Assembly: GCF_014127285.1 (NCBI RefSeq)
Contig: NZ_CP059901.1
Span: forward strand, 2,170,001-2,234,000
From: Mumia sp. ZJ1417
GTDB taxonomy: Bacteria; Actinomycetota; Actinomycetes; Propionibacteriales; Nocardioidaceae
Direction of reading: 5' to 3'
DNA length: 64,000 nt
Shown: one piece after another, positions 33,931 to 41,632 of the stretch
Position numbering within the stretch: position 1 is the first letter of the stretch
How the letters are laid out: every line of letters starts with the position of its first letter
Made by a program: the position numbers and the translations under genes
The notes under the pieces: model-generated
What the model was told of the DNA's origin: nothing
Seen by the model: the letters and a program-made list of their open reading frames with translations, nothing else
Databases searched by the model: none

Positions 33931-34845
33931 TCACATGCCGAGGAGCTCGGCCACGGCAGGATAGATGAGGAAGAGCAGGAAGCCTACGCACAGCAGCAGT
34001 TGAGCGACGAGCATGGACTGCGACCGCTCGGCCGCACGGCTCTCGGCGTCGGCGAGCTCGCGCTGGCGCATGGACGCCGCACGCGCCGAAAGCGACTCGC
34101 GCACCTGCGCACCGTCCTCGGCGACGAGGGCGAGGGCCGCCGCCAGGTCGCGCAGCTCCTCGATGGCCATCTCGGTGCCGAGGTCGCCGAGCGCGTTCCA
34201 GGGGGTGACACCCTGAAGGCGCGAGGACTCGATCGTGTCGCGGATCCGGACCATCGCCCAGCCGTCGCTCAGCTCGGCGGCGGTCGCCAGCGCCTCGGGG
34301 ACACCGCGTCCGCCCGCGAGATTCATCGAGACGAGATCGAGGTAGGCGCTGACGACGTGGCGGAAGTCGCGCCGACGGTCGGCGGCCTCGGTCGCGAGCT
34401 GCGCGCTCGTCAGGACGGCGCCACCGACCGCGCCGAAGACGGCGAGCCAGACAGGGATCGTCCAGCTGACACTGAAGAACATCGCGGCAGGGATCATGAT
34501 GATCACCGGCGCGAAGAAGCCCGCGACTGCAGCGAGCACCGTCATGCCGAGATGGGTCTCGACCGAGCGCCCCATCACCGCCAGATCGGCGCGAACCTTG
34601 ATCGGGACGCTCCAGCCGCGCGACTCGAGGAACGTCGACACGGACGACCCGAGCTTGCGGACGCGAGCGGACTCCGCCTGGTGGCGCCGGTCGGCCGTCA
34701 GCGACGTCCGGACGCGCGAGCGCTGGCTCATCGCATCGAGGTGCGCCAGCTCGGCGGCAGCGGTGCCGGAGCCTGTGTCGTACATCCGGACCAGTGCGAG
34801 GATGCCGACGCCGACGAGGCCGCCTGCGAGCAGAACGAGGATCAT
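33931..34845 (-). CDS. tadC: type II secretion F family protein TadC
   Basis: A 304-residue platform protein of the Tad secretion machine. Hydrophobic segments are at the N-terminus (MILVLLAGGLVGVGILALV), in the middle (LGMTVLAAVAGFFAPVIIM and IPVWLAVFGAVGGAVL) and at the C-terminus (MLVAQLLLCVGFLLFLIYPAV). A conserved T2SSF stretch is VVSAYLDLVSMNLAGGRGVPEAL. The start at ATG 34845 overlaps the tadB stop by 4 bp; an open frame continues upstream but is antisense-free shadow of tadB. Confidence 0.9.
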   Translation of the reverse strand: MILVLLAGGLVGVGILALVRMYDTGSGTAAAELAHLDAMSQRSRVRTSLTADRRHQAESARVRKLGSSVSTFLESRGWSVPIKVRADLAVMGRSVETHLGMTVLAAVAGFFAPVIIMIPAAMFFSVSWTIPVWLAVFGAVGGAVLTSAQLATEAADRRRDFRHVVSAYLDLVSMNLAGGRGVPEALATAAELSDGWAMVRIRDTIESSRLQGVTPWNALGDLGTEMAIEELRDLAAALALVAEDGAQVRESLSARAASMRQRELADAESRAAERSQSMLVAQLLLCVGFLLFLIYPAVAELLGM

Positions 34846-35711
34846 CGGCGATCCCCCGACGAGCTCGACGTGAGCAAGAAGCGCTCGGGGATCTCGAACA
34901 CGGAGAGACGCCGCATCCAGACGAACCCGAGCGCGAAGAAACCGAGCACGATCAGCAGGACCATCTGGCCGACCGGGCTGCCGTACGGGGCGACGTACTC
35001 GCGGTTGAACACCGCGAGCCCGACGACGAACAGGACGGTGATACCGATGACGATCTGGACGCTCCGTCGGGTGCTGGCGCGGCCGGCGACCACCCGGCGA
35101 CGCATCTCCAGCTCCTCGCGCGCAGACTCCGCCAGCGAGGTGAGCACCTCTCGAAGCCCAGGTCCGCGCAGGCGCGAGTTGAGCATCAGCGCGGCGATCA
35201 CCATGTCCGCGCTGCTGTCGTCGAGGTCGTCCGCAAACTGCTGGAGCGCCGTCGGGAGCGGCGTGCGCATGCGCAACCGGTCGGAGAGGTCGATGAGCTG
35301 CGGCGAGATCGCGGGAGATGCTGCGTACGCGGTCGCGGGGATCGCCTGCTCGAGGCCGACCGCGCCGGCGATCGTGTCGCGCAACGACTCGGTCCACGCG
35401 GCCAGGCCGTCGAGCCGGGCGATGGCGATCTTCTCGCTGCTCGCTCCCCCGACGAGGTAGGGCGCGAGGACGACGAGCGCCGCACCCGCGGCCGCCAGCA
35501 CCGGCCACCGGGTGAGCACCAGCAGCGCGAGGGCGACGCCGAGCGCGATCGGCAGCCGGGCACCGAAGCGCTTCACGCGTGTGAGGAGGGTCGACGAGGT
35601 CGCCACCCCCGACGGCTCCTGCGGGGTGAGTGACCAGACGAGCAGGAGGATGCCCGCGCCGACGACGGCCCCGAGCAGGACCACCAGCATGATCGTCTGG
35701 CTGGCCATCAC
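34842..35711 (-). CDS. tadB: type II secretion F family protein TadB
   Basis: A 289-residue inner-membrane platform protein paired with TadC. It has an N-terminal helix (IMLVVLLGAVVGAGILLLVWSL), two central helices, and C-terminal helices (IVIGITVLFVVGLAVF and VLLIVLGFFALGFVWM). The T2SSF motif region is LDGLAAWTESLRDTIAGAVGLEQAI. The GTG start overlaps the tadA stop by 4 bp and the gene's stop overlaps tadC, so TadA, TadB and TadC are tightly coupled. Confidence 0.92.
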   Translation of the reverse strand: MMASQTIMLVVLLGAVVGAGILLLVWSLTPQEPSGVATSSTLLTRVKRFGARLPIALGVALALLVLTRWPVLAAAGAALVVLAPYLVGGASSEKIAIARLDGLAAWTESLRDTIAGAVGLEQAIPATAYAASPAISPQLIDLSDRLRMRTPLPTALQQFADDLDDSSADMVIAALMLNSRLRGPGLREVLTSLAESAREELEMRRRVVAGRASTRRSVQIVIGITVLFVVGLAVFNREYVAPYGSPVGQMVLLIVLGFFALGFVWMRRLSVFEIPERFLLTSSSSGDRR

Positions 35712-37015
35712 ACCCCCTGAGACTGGTAGACGCCCGGCACGTAGCCAGCCGTCTCGAGCTCGTCGATGCAGCTGACCGCGGCCGCCGGCACTGCGTGCCC
35801 GTCGCGCCCGAGGGCGAAGACCTCGCTGGACAGCACGCGGCCGTCGACACCGTTGACCTCGCGGACCGACGTCACGACACGGCGCAGCCCGCCACCGGTC
35901 GCGTAGTCGTTGCGTCGCTTCACGAACACGACGAAGTCGATCGCGCCCGCGATGAGCATCATCGCCGCCTCGGCTGGCAGACGCTCGGCCGACTGGATCG
36001 CGTACGTGCAGATGCGGTTGAAGACCTCGATCGACGAGTTGGCGTGGATCGTCGAGAGCGAGCCGTCGTTGCCCTGGCTCATCGCGTTGAGCATCGTGAC
36101 GATCTCGTCACCGAGCACCTCGCCGACGATGACGCGGCTCGGGTTCATGCGCAGCGACCGGCGTACGAGGTCGGCCATACCGATGTAGCCGCGGCCCTCG
36201 GAGTTGGGCAGGCGCTCCTCGAAGGCGACGACGTTGGGGTGGAGGTCGGGGTACTTGTCGAGCCCGAGCTCGAGCGCGCGCTCCACCGTGATCAGCCGCT
36301 CGTGGGCGGGGATCTCGTTGGCCAGCGCGCGCAGCAGCGTCGTCTTGCCGGCGTTGGTCGCCCCCGCGATCATGATGTTCTTGCGCGCGGCCACCGCCGC
36401 GGACAGGAAGCTCGCGAGGTCGGGAGACATCGTCTCGTTCTCGACCAGCATGTCCAGCGACACCCGTGACAGGCGCGCGCGGCGGATCGACAGCGACGGC
36501 CGCTGCGTGACCCCCATGACGGCCGACAGGCGGCTGCCGTCGGGCAGCCGCAGGTCGAGCTGGGGGTTGGCGGTGTCGAACGGGCGGCTCGTCAGCCCGG
36601 AGTGGGCAGCCAGCACCTGGACGAGCTCGACCAGCTCGTCGTCCGAGTCGGCGACAGGCGGGAGCATCCGCTCCTCGCCGTCGGCGTAGCCCACGAAGAC
36701 GCTGTCGTAGCCGTTGATGTCGATGTTCTCGACGTCCGGGTCGTCGAGCAGCGGCTGGAGGCGCCCGACGCCGTACAGAGCGGCGTGGATGCCGTCGGCG
36801 AGCTCGGCCTCCTCGGTCGTGTCCGGCGGGGTACGGCCGGCGGAGATCTCGGACCGCGCATGGGTCTCGAGCACCCGCGCGATGACGGCGCGCGCGTACT
36901 GGCGCTCGTCCTCGCTGGTCATCGGCGGCAGGCCCGAGTCGGCGTCCTCGCGACGCTGGCGCGAGACCGCATCGGCGACCTCGCCGCGCAGACGCCTCAG
37001 CACGAGCTGGTCCAT
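35708..37015 (-). CDS. tadA: Tad pilus assembly ATPase TadA/CpaF
   Basis: A 435-residue secretion ATPase powering Flp pilus export. The ATPase core has Walker A IAGATNAGKTTLLRAL near residue 225, an Asp box (LITVERALELGLDKYP), Walker B-like MNPSRVIVGEVLGDEI near 300, and the His box LSTIHANSS near 325. The N-terminal part has LLDDPDVENIDINGYDSVFV, usual for CpaF. It starts at ATG 37015, one base into the cpaE stop (TGATG). Confidence 0.95.
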   Translation of the reverse strand: MDQLVLRRLRGEVADAVSRQRREDADSGLPPMTSEDERQYARAVIARVLETHARSEISAGRTPPDTTEEAELADGIHAALYGVGRLQPLLDDPDVENIDINGYDSVFVGYADGEERMLPPVADSDDELVELVQVLAAHSGLTSRPFDTANPQLDLRLPDGSRLSAVMGVTQRPSLSIRRARLSRVSLDMLVENETMSPDLASFLSAAVAARKNIMIAGATNAGKTTLLRALANEIPAHERLITVERALELGLDKYPDLHPNVVAFEERLPNSEGRGYIGMADLVRRSLRMNPSRVIVGEVLGDEIVTMLNAMSQGNDGSLSTIHANSSIEVFNRICTYAIQSAERLPAEAAMMLIAGAIDFVVFVKRRNDYATGGGLRRVVTSVREVNGVDGRVLSSEVFALGRDGHAVPAAAVSCIDELETAGYVPGVYQSQGV

Positions 37016-37800
37016 CAGACGACCTCCTCGGACCAGAACGGCACACGAGACGCCACGAGCGCGTGGACCTCGGGCACGACGTCCACGAGCGAGCGGTGCC
37101 ACAGGGTGCGTCGTACAGCACGCTCGGAGGAGGTGCGCAGGTTCTGGACCACCTTGGGGTCGTACGCGACGGTGCCCAGCACCGGCACAGGAACCCCGGC
37201 GGAGGCGAGCAGCCGGGCGAGGTCGTCACGCGCGCGCTTGTCGCGGGGGTCGCCCACGAGCAGCACCCCCGTCGGAACGCCGTCGACGCCGCCGATCCGC
37301 AGAGGCTCGCGCAGCCACAGCAGGCGCTCGCGCAGGTGGGCGAGCGCGGAGACGTCGGACCTCGCGACGAGCACGAGCGCAGAAGATTGCTCGACGACCG
37401 GCGCGATCGGGGACCCGGGCGTCAGTCGGCCGCAGTCGGCGAGCACGGGGCGCGCCTCTGCCAGCAGACCGGCAGCCACGTGCGGCCAGGCGAGACCGAG
37501 GCCCTGGACCTGCCCGGGAGCACTCACGCCAACGAGGGCGTCGATGCCCTCGTCGGTGGGCTGGAGGTGATCGGCGAGGGCCGACGCCCGCCCACCGCGT
37601 ACGGCGACGGCATACGAGAGGAGCCCGGTCTCGCGGTCGAGCGGCACCCCGTCCTCGCGGCGCTGCCGGAAGGCGAGGTCACCCCCGACCGGGTCGAGCT
37701 CGGCCACGACGGGCGCAGCGGGCCACACGCTCGCGAGGCCGGTGACCGTCTGGGTCACCCCGGGCGATCCCTTGGCCGAGGCGAAGGCGACGAGCGTCAT
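37015..37800 (-). CDS. CpaE/MinD-like ATPase with degenerate P-loop
   Basis: A 261-residue ParA/MinD-fold protein in the position of CpaE/TadZ, which localises the Tad machine. The deviant P-loop reads ASAKGSPGVTQT: the first signature lysine is present, but the Gly-Lys of KGGxGKT is replaced by Gly-Val, so ATP hydrolysis is doubtful. Later landmarks are VLADCGRL and ALVLVARSDVSALAHL. It overlaps cpaB by 4 bp and tadA by 1 bp. Confidence 0.85.
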   Translation of the reverse strand: MTLVAFASAKGSPGVTQTVTGLASVWPAAPVVAELDPVGGDLAFRQRREDGVPLDRETGLLSYAVAVRGGRASALADHLQPTDEGIDALVGVSAPGQVQGLGLAWPHVAAGLLAEARPVLADCGRLTPGSPIAPVVEQSSALVLVARSDVSALAHLRERLLWLREPLRIGGVDGVPTGVLLVGDPRDKRARDDLARLLASAGVPVPVLGTVAYDPKVVQNLRTSSERAVRRTLWHRSLVDVVPEVHALVASRVPFWSEEVV

Positions 37801-38558
37801 CGTGGTCCTCCGAGGACCGACAGGTCGGCCTCGTCGACCGCAACGCCGCGGCGGATCAGTGCGATGCCGAGGCGCTCGCCGGCAGAGGCGTCGACGACGT
37901 CGTCGGCCGCACGGGACGGCACCATCAAGGTCGCACCGCCGCCACCCGAACCTCCGTCGACGAGGCCACCGGACTCGGCCGTCGACGTGCGCAGCACGAT
38001 CGCCGTCGCCAGCGGAGTGGGCTCGCCACCTGCGCCTTCGGCGAGGCGGATCAGACGGACCTCGTCGCCCGAGCGCAGGTCGGTCGGGGCCCGCCCGCCC
38101 ACGAGCTGGACGCCGACCCGGGCGGTGTCGTCGGCCAGCACCTCACCGGTGGTGAGCATCGTGGTGTCGAGGAGCTGCCCCTCGCTGATCGGCACTCGCG
38201 CGTACGTGCCGAGCACCTCGGACACCTGGTCCTCGGGGACGATCTTGAGGCCTTCGCTCGCGACCATGGACGTGCTGAGGAGATCGGTCGTGATCTCCGT
38301 GCCGGCCGGCACGTCCTGCTTGACGACGATCACGGAGGTGCGGCTGTCGAGGTTGACCGCGAGAAGTCCGGCCAGTGCGGCCCCACCGACGATCAGCAGC
38401 ACAGCGAGCGCGGCCATGGCCGGACGGCGGCGGCGCGGCGGGGCGGGACGGTCGGACTTCGCCGCGGCGAGCGACTGGCGGGTGCGGACGCCTCGCGCGG
38501 CACGCTCTCGCTGCCGGTCGTGGACGGACACGCCAGAAGTTCGGGTGGACTCCGCCAT
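37797..38558 (-). CDS. SAF-domain protein, CpaB/RcpC-like
   Basis: A 253-residue protein and first gene of the Tad operon. A basic N-terminus (PAPPRRRRPA) leads into one membrane helix (about 48-70, MAALAVLLIVGGAALAGLLAV), then an SAF domain (VIVVKQDVPAGTEITTDLLSTSMV) and a C-terminal part with a Gly-rich loop (GGLVDGGSGGGG). CpaB proteins help the pilus cross the envelope. AGGAG lies about 10 nt before the ATG. Confidence 0.88.
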   Translation of the reverse strand: MAESTRTSGVSVHDRQRERAARGVRTRQSLAAAKSDRPAPPRRRRPAMAALAVLLIVGGAALAGLLAVNLDSRTSVIVVKQDVPAGTEITTDLLSTSMVASEGLKIVPEDQVSEVLGTYARVPISEGQLLDTTMLTTGEVLADDTARVGVQLVGGRAPTDLRSGDEVRLIRLAEGAGGEPTPLATAIVLRTSTAESGGLVDGGSGGGGATLMVPSRAADDVVDASAGERLGIALIRRGVAVDEADLSVLGGPR

Positions 38559-38643
38559 GACGCAGTGTCTCCTCGTGATGGGCTGCCGGGGTCAGGCGTA
38601 CGGGAGCGACGACGGTCCCGAGATCGTTGACGTGGACCAGAGC

Positions 38644-38670
38644 AGTCTAGGTGCAACGCGGGTCACACAA
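38644..38670 (-). promoter_or_regulatory. candidate promoter of the Tad operon
   Basis: On the minus strand TTGTGT (38665-38670) is followed after 15 bp by TAGACT (38644-38649), about 85 bp before the cpaB ATG. TAGACT is the -10 form seen at several other genes here. The spacing is short of the ideal 17 bp. Confidence 0.4.
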
Positions 38671-38697
38671 GAAATCTCTGGTCGCCTCGTGGACGGG

Positions 38698-39573
38698 TCA
38701 GTGGGGCGCGACGATTGCCTGCGACTCCCGTACCGGGATCGTCTGGTTCGCCCACTCGGTCTCCAGCTGTGACGGCGCACCTGGGATGTCACGCACCTGG
38801 TTCCCGAGACGGAACTCCAGTGTGTAGACCAACCGCATCCGAGCGGTGAACGTCCCGCCGAGGGACGACTTGGCGTACGCGTGGACGCACGCATCCGACC
38901 GCCTGACCCTGAAGGGGCACCGCTTCGCTCCGGTGCTGTCACCCGGGTCGACCTCCATGTGGTCGGGCCGCGCGACGGCGACGACGCCGAGGGCCTCGCC
39001 ACTGATCGCCCTGCGGGTGGCCCCCGCTGCCCACCACCACGTGTCGAGGCTGACGAACGTCCGGCCAGGCGGGTTGAAGGTCGGGGTGAAGTCGGGGAGC
39101 GGGATCCGGGCGATCGCACGCCGCGCGCGCTCGCCGAGCGGCGGAGGGGTGGGCTCGGCGCCCGACCAGAAGTAGCGCTCGTACGTCGTGCCGTCGGGAC
39201 GCTCGCACTCCCAGTAGATGGCGTGAGCATCCGGGTCGGGCTTCTCAGACGGATCGAGCCCGTTGTCCTCGGGCTCCTGGAGCGCGGCCGGATCGTTGCG
39301 GAAGCAGCGCGCGTCGCCGTCGCAGTAGTCGTTGTAGAGCGAACCGGAGAGATCGCATTGAGGCTCGACGATGTCGTCGTCCCCGTCGTTCCCCCCGTCG
39401 TCGCCGGGCCCGCCCGGGGTCCCGGGGTCGACACAAACCAGGACGCCGTCGTCTCCGGCCACCCAGTCGCACTCCGGGTCGGCCTGCGCCGCTGGAGCCG
39501 CCATCAGGACGGCGCCGATCGTCGCGGTCGCCACGGCAAGCCGCGCCCCCATCCTCACCACGTGCCTCAGCAT
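38698..39573 (-). CDS. secreted protein of unknown function upstream of the Tad operon
   Basis: A 291-residue exported protein. A Sec signal peptide covers residues 1-31 (RLAVATATIGAVLMAAPAAQA, cleavage before DPECDW). An acidic Gly/Asp linker (about 52-67) and a domain with several cysteines (PQCDLSG, YNDYCDGDARCF, WECERP, KRCPFRV, DACVHAY) follow, so disulphides are likely. I recognise no family. The ATG overlaps the stop of the upstream lipoprotein gene by 7 nt. Nearness to the Tad operon suggests, but does not show, a surface role. Confidence 0.75.
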   Translation of the reverse strand: MLRHVVRMGARLAVATATIGAVLMAAPAAQADPECDWVAGDDGVLVCVDPGTPGGPGDDGGNDGDDDIVEPQCDLSGSLYNDYCDGDARCFRNDPAALQEPEDNGLDPSEKPDPDAHAIYWECERPDGTTYERYFWSGAEPTPPPLGERARRAIARIPLPDFTPTFNPPGRTFVSLDTWWWAAGATRRAISGEALGVVAVARPDHMEVDPGDSTGAKRCPFRVRRSDACVHAYAKSSLGGTFTARMRLVYTLEFRLGNQVRDIPGAPSQLETEWANQTIPVRESQAIVAPH

Positions 39574-40103
39574 GCGCCCCGCTCACCCCTTCGCTCGACG
39601 CCGACGACGTACCAGCCCTCGGTGTCCCTCTTCAACGTCATCGCGATCGAGACCGGCGTCGTGGGCGGCGGCGAGACCGCCTCGCCGTCCTGCTCCGCGC
39701 CCCACCCGCTCTCGTCCCAGCAGACGACCGCTCGCGCGCCGCTCTTCTTCATCGCGACCTCGGGCTCGCCGATCACCGGGCGCCCCACCCGCCGGAAGCC
39801 GCGTTCCTTGTAGTCGCCGGCGGTCGTCAGGTTGCGTTCCACGAACGCGCCCTTGGCGATCCCTTCGAACAGCGCGGGATCGTTCGACGGCTCGGTCTGG
39901 GACACGATGAACGCGTTCCAGTAGCGGGTGACGGCCGCCGACACCGCGGCACTCTCGTCGGCCGTGGTCGCGGTCGCCGTCGGTGTTGCCGAGGACGGGC
40001 TCGCCGGCGCCTCGTCGGAGGAGCACGCGCTGACCGAGAGCGCGAGGAGGACGACGCAGGCGGCGGCGGACAGGCGCCTGCCCACGCGTACGGGGGAAGT
40101 CAC
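39567..40103 (-). CDS. putative lipoprotein, unknown function
   Basis: A 178-residue protein with a lipoprotein signal (RVGRRLSAAACVVLLALSVSAC, lipobox SVSAC) and a Ser/Thr/Ala-rich linker. The domain after it (AVSAAVTRYWNAFIVSQ ... FEGIAKGAFVERNL ... GWYVVGVERR) resembles the NTF2-like/Mce-associated fold, only by pattern. The GTG at 40103 has TATCTT ending 6 nt upstream and no Shine-Dalgarno site. It forms a two-gene unit with the secreted protein at 38698. Confidence 0.75.
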   Translation of the reverse strand: MTSPVRVGRRLSAAACVVLLALSVSACSSDEAPASPSSATPTATATTADESAAVSAAVTRYWNAFIVSQTEPSNDPALFEGIAKGAFVERNLTTAGDYKERGFRRVGRPVIGEPEVAMKKSGARAVVCWDESGWGAEQDGEAVSPPPTTPVSIAMTLKRDTEGWYVVGVERRGERGAC

Positions 40104-40109
40104 GCCAAC

Positions 40110-40115
40110 AAGATA
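40110..40115 (-). promoter_or_regulatory. -10 box TATCTT, leaderless start of the lipoprotein gene
   Basis: TATCTT on the minus strand ends 6 nt before the GTG at 40103. Confidence 0.55.
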
Positions 40116-40182
40116 GTGGTAGCGCGGTCCACGCCGAACTCCCCCTCACCGCGTCGGCAGGAGACTGCTGGCGGGGCGTCGG

Positions 40183-40758
40183 TCACGCCAGCGGGTTCAG
40201 CCGAACCTCGTACGCCCGCGCGCCGGTGACCGCGGCCTGCAGGGCCACGAGCCGAGGCTCCTTCACGTCCAGCCACCGCGGCTCGAGCGTCAGCTCCCGG
40301 CCTGCCTCACGCGCCGCCAGCACCTGAGCGACCAGCGCCTTGTCGCCGCCGCCGAACACCTGTCCGGCATCGGGAAGAAGACGCGCCACGACCTCGGAGG
40401 CGGCGTCGGCGAGCGCGTCGGCCTGGTTGGCCCTGCGGCGGGCGTAGCGCTGCTGGCTCCAGCCGCCGGCCTTCGTCTTCCCCTGGACGTACCGGGTGCC
40501 CGTCTTGTGGGCAACGAGGACACCACCCTCGACGCGACCGATCGCATAGCCGCCGCGGCGGACGAGGACGATCCCGAAGTCGGCCGGCGGGTCCACGTCC
40601 TCGTACGAGGCCTCGGCGCCGTCGGGTGCGTGCAGGATCGCGCGGGAACCCTCACGCACGACCAACGGCTCCCCGTGCCGGGCGGAGAAGCGCTCCACCC
40701 AGCCAGGGAGCCGCTCGTGCGGGACGAGGACGGTCCGGGTTTCGACAGGCTCAACCAC
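40183..40758 (-). CDS. acVLRF1 family peptidyl-tRNA hydrolase
   Basis: A 191-residue actinobacterial Vms1-like release factor, thought to free peptides from stalled large ribosomal subunits. The catalytic loop is KTKAGGWSQQRYARRRANQ, with the conserved Gln pair replacing the GGQ of ordinary release factors; upstream YVQGK and downstream GGGDKALV are also typical. The only plausible start is GTG 40758 (or the run beside it), which lies inside an intergenic repeat, so the first residues (VVEPVETR) are repeat-derived. It is 35 bp after the sufT stop. Confidence 0.85.
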   Translation of the reverse strand: MVEPVETRTVLVPHERLPGWVERFSARHGEPLVVREGSRAILHAPDGAEASYEDVDPPADFGIVLVRRGGYAIGRVEGGVLVAHKTGTRYVQGKTKAGGWSQQRYARRRANQADALADAASEVVARLLPDAGQVFGGGDKALVAQVLAAREAGRELTLEPRWLDVKEPRLVALQAAVTGARAYEVRLNPLA

Positions 40759-40791
40759 CGGACACCCCGCCGGTCGAGCCAGTCGAGACCA
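40738..40791. repeat. imperfect inverted repeat of the GGTTTCGACAGGCTCAACC type
   Basis: GGTTTCGACAGGCTCAACC (40738-40756) and CGGTCGAGCCAGTCGAGACCA (40771-40791) are imperfect inverted copies. This is the common intergenic repeat of Nocardioides-like actinobacteria that appears in proteins as VEPVET (recognised from memory). Here it lies between sufT and acVLRF1 and supplies the acVLRF1 start codon. Confidence 0.7.
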
Positions 40792-40793
40792 CC

Positions 40794-41171
40794 TCAGACG
40801 TTGAACCCGAGGGCGCGCAGCATCTCGCGGCCGTCGTCGGTGATCTTGTCGGGACCCCACGGCGGCATCCAGACCCAGTTGATCCGGAAGTCGTTGACGA
40901 TGCCCTCGAGCGCCTGACGCGTCTGGTCCTCGATGACGTCGGTCAGCGGGCACGCCGCCGAAGTGAGCGTCATGTCGATCGTCGCGTTGTTGGCGGGGTC
41001 GACCTCGACCTCGTAGACGAGCCCCAGGTCGACGACGTTGATCCCGAGCTCGGGATCGACGACGTCCTTCATCGCCTCGTTGACATCCTCAGCCGTCGTG
41101 ACGCTTCCCGCCGGCCTCAGGTCAACCTCGGGGAGGTCGTCCGTGGTCTGGTCCGGTGCAGTCTCGCTCAT
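40794..41171 (-). CDS. sufT: SufT-like metal-sulfur cluster assembly factor (DUF59)
   Basis: A 125-residue MIP18/DUF59 protein closing the suf operon. The conserved part is MKDVVDPELGINVVDLGLVYEV and TLTSAACPLTDVIEDQ, with the invariant Cys, followed by VNDFRINWVWMPPWGPDKIT. The N-terminal about 20 residues are acidic and probably flexible. It starts at ATG 41171, overlapping the sufU stop by 4 bp. It helps Fe-S maturation. Confidence 0.93.
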   Translation of the reverse strand: MSETAPDQTTDDLPEVDLRPAGSVTTAEDVNEAMKDVVDPELGINVVDLGLVYEVEVDPANNATIDMTLTSAACPLTDVIEDQTRQALEGIVNDFRINWVWMPPWGPDKITDDGREMLRALGFNV

Positions 41172-41632
41172 CGGCCTTCCTCGCTCTCGTTGGCGACGGC
41201 CTGGGCCGTCGCGTCCTTCCACGCCATCCACGACAGCAGCGCACACTTCACCCGGGCGGGGAACTGCGCCACCCCGGCAAACGCGATGCCGTCCTCGAGC
41301 ACGTCCTCGTCGGGCTCGACCTGTCCGCGCCCCTGCATGAGGGTCTGGAACTCGTCCAGCAGCGCCATGCCTTCGGTCACCGACTTGCCGACGACGAGGT
41401 CGTTGAGCACCGACGCGGACGCCTGGCTGATCGAGCAGCCCTCAGCGTCGTACGACACGTCGGCGACCCTGTCGCCCTCGAGGTGCACCCGCAGCGTGAT
41501 CTCGTCGCCGCACGTCGGGTTGACGTGGTGGACCTCGGCCTCGTACGGGTCACGCAGACCCGCACCGTGAGGCTTCTTGTAGTGGTCCAGGATGATCTCT
41601 TGATACAGGGAGTCGACATCCACGCTCGTCAC
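41168..41632 (-). CDS. sufU: SufU Fe-S cluster assembly sulfurtransferase
   Basis: A 154-residue SufU, which takes sulfur from SufS. Three zinc-ligand cysteines are visible: NPTCGDEITL, AEGCSISQAS and VKCALLSW. The N-terminus (LYQEIILDHYKKPHGAGL) is the family hallmark. It overlaps sufS and sufT by 4 bp on each side. Confidence 0.96.
   Translation of the reverse strand: MTSVDVDSLYQEIILDHYKKPHGAGLRDPYEAEVHHVNPTCGDEITLRVHLEGDRVADVSYDAEGCSISQASASVLNDLVVGKSVTEGMALLDEFQTLMQGRGQVEPDEDVLEDGIAFAGVAQFPARVKCALLSWMAWKDATAQAVANESEEGR

Noticed and set aside
33931-35850. Minus-strand frame extending tadC upstream to 639 codons
   Set aside because: The extra part overlaps tadB and tadA in another frame and reads as Arg-rich shadow sequence; the ATG at 34845 overlaps the tadB stop as expected.
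40738-40791. Inverted repeat between sufT and acVLRF1 as a terminator
   Set aside because: The arms are imperfect, no T-tract follows, and the sequence fits a known type of genomic repeat better.
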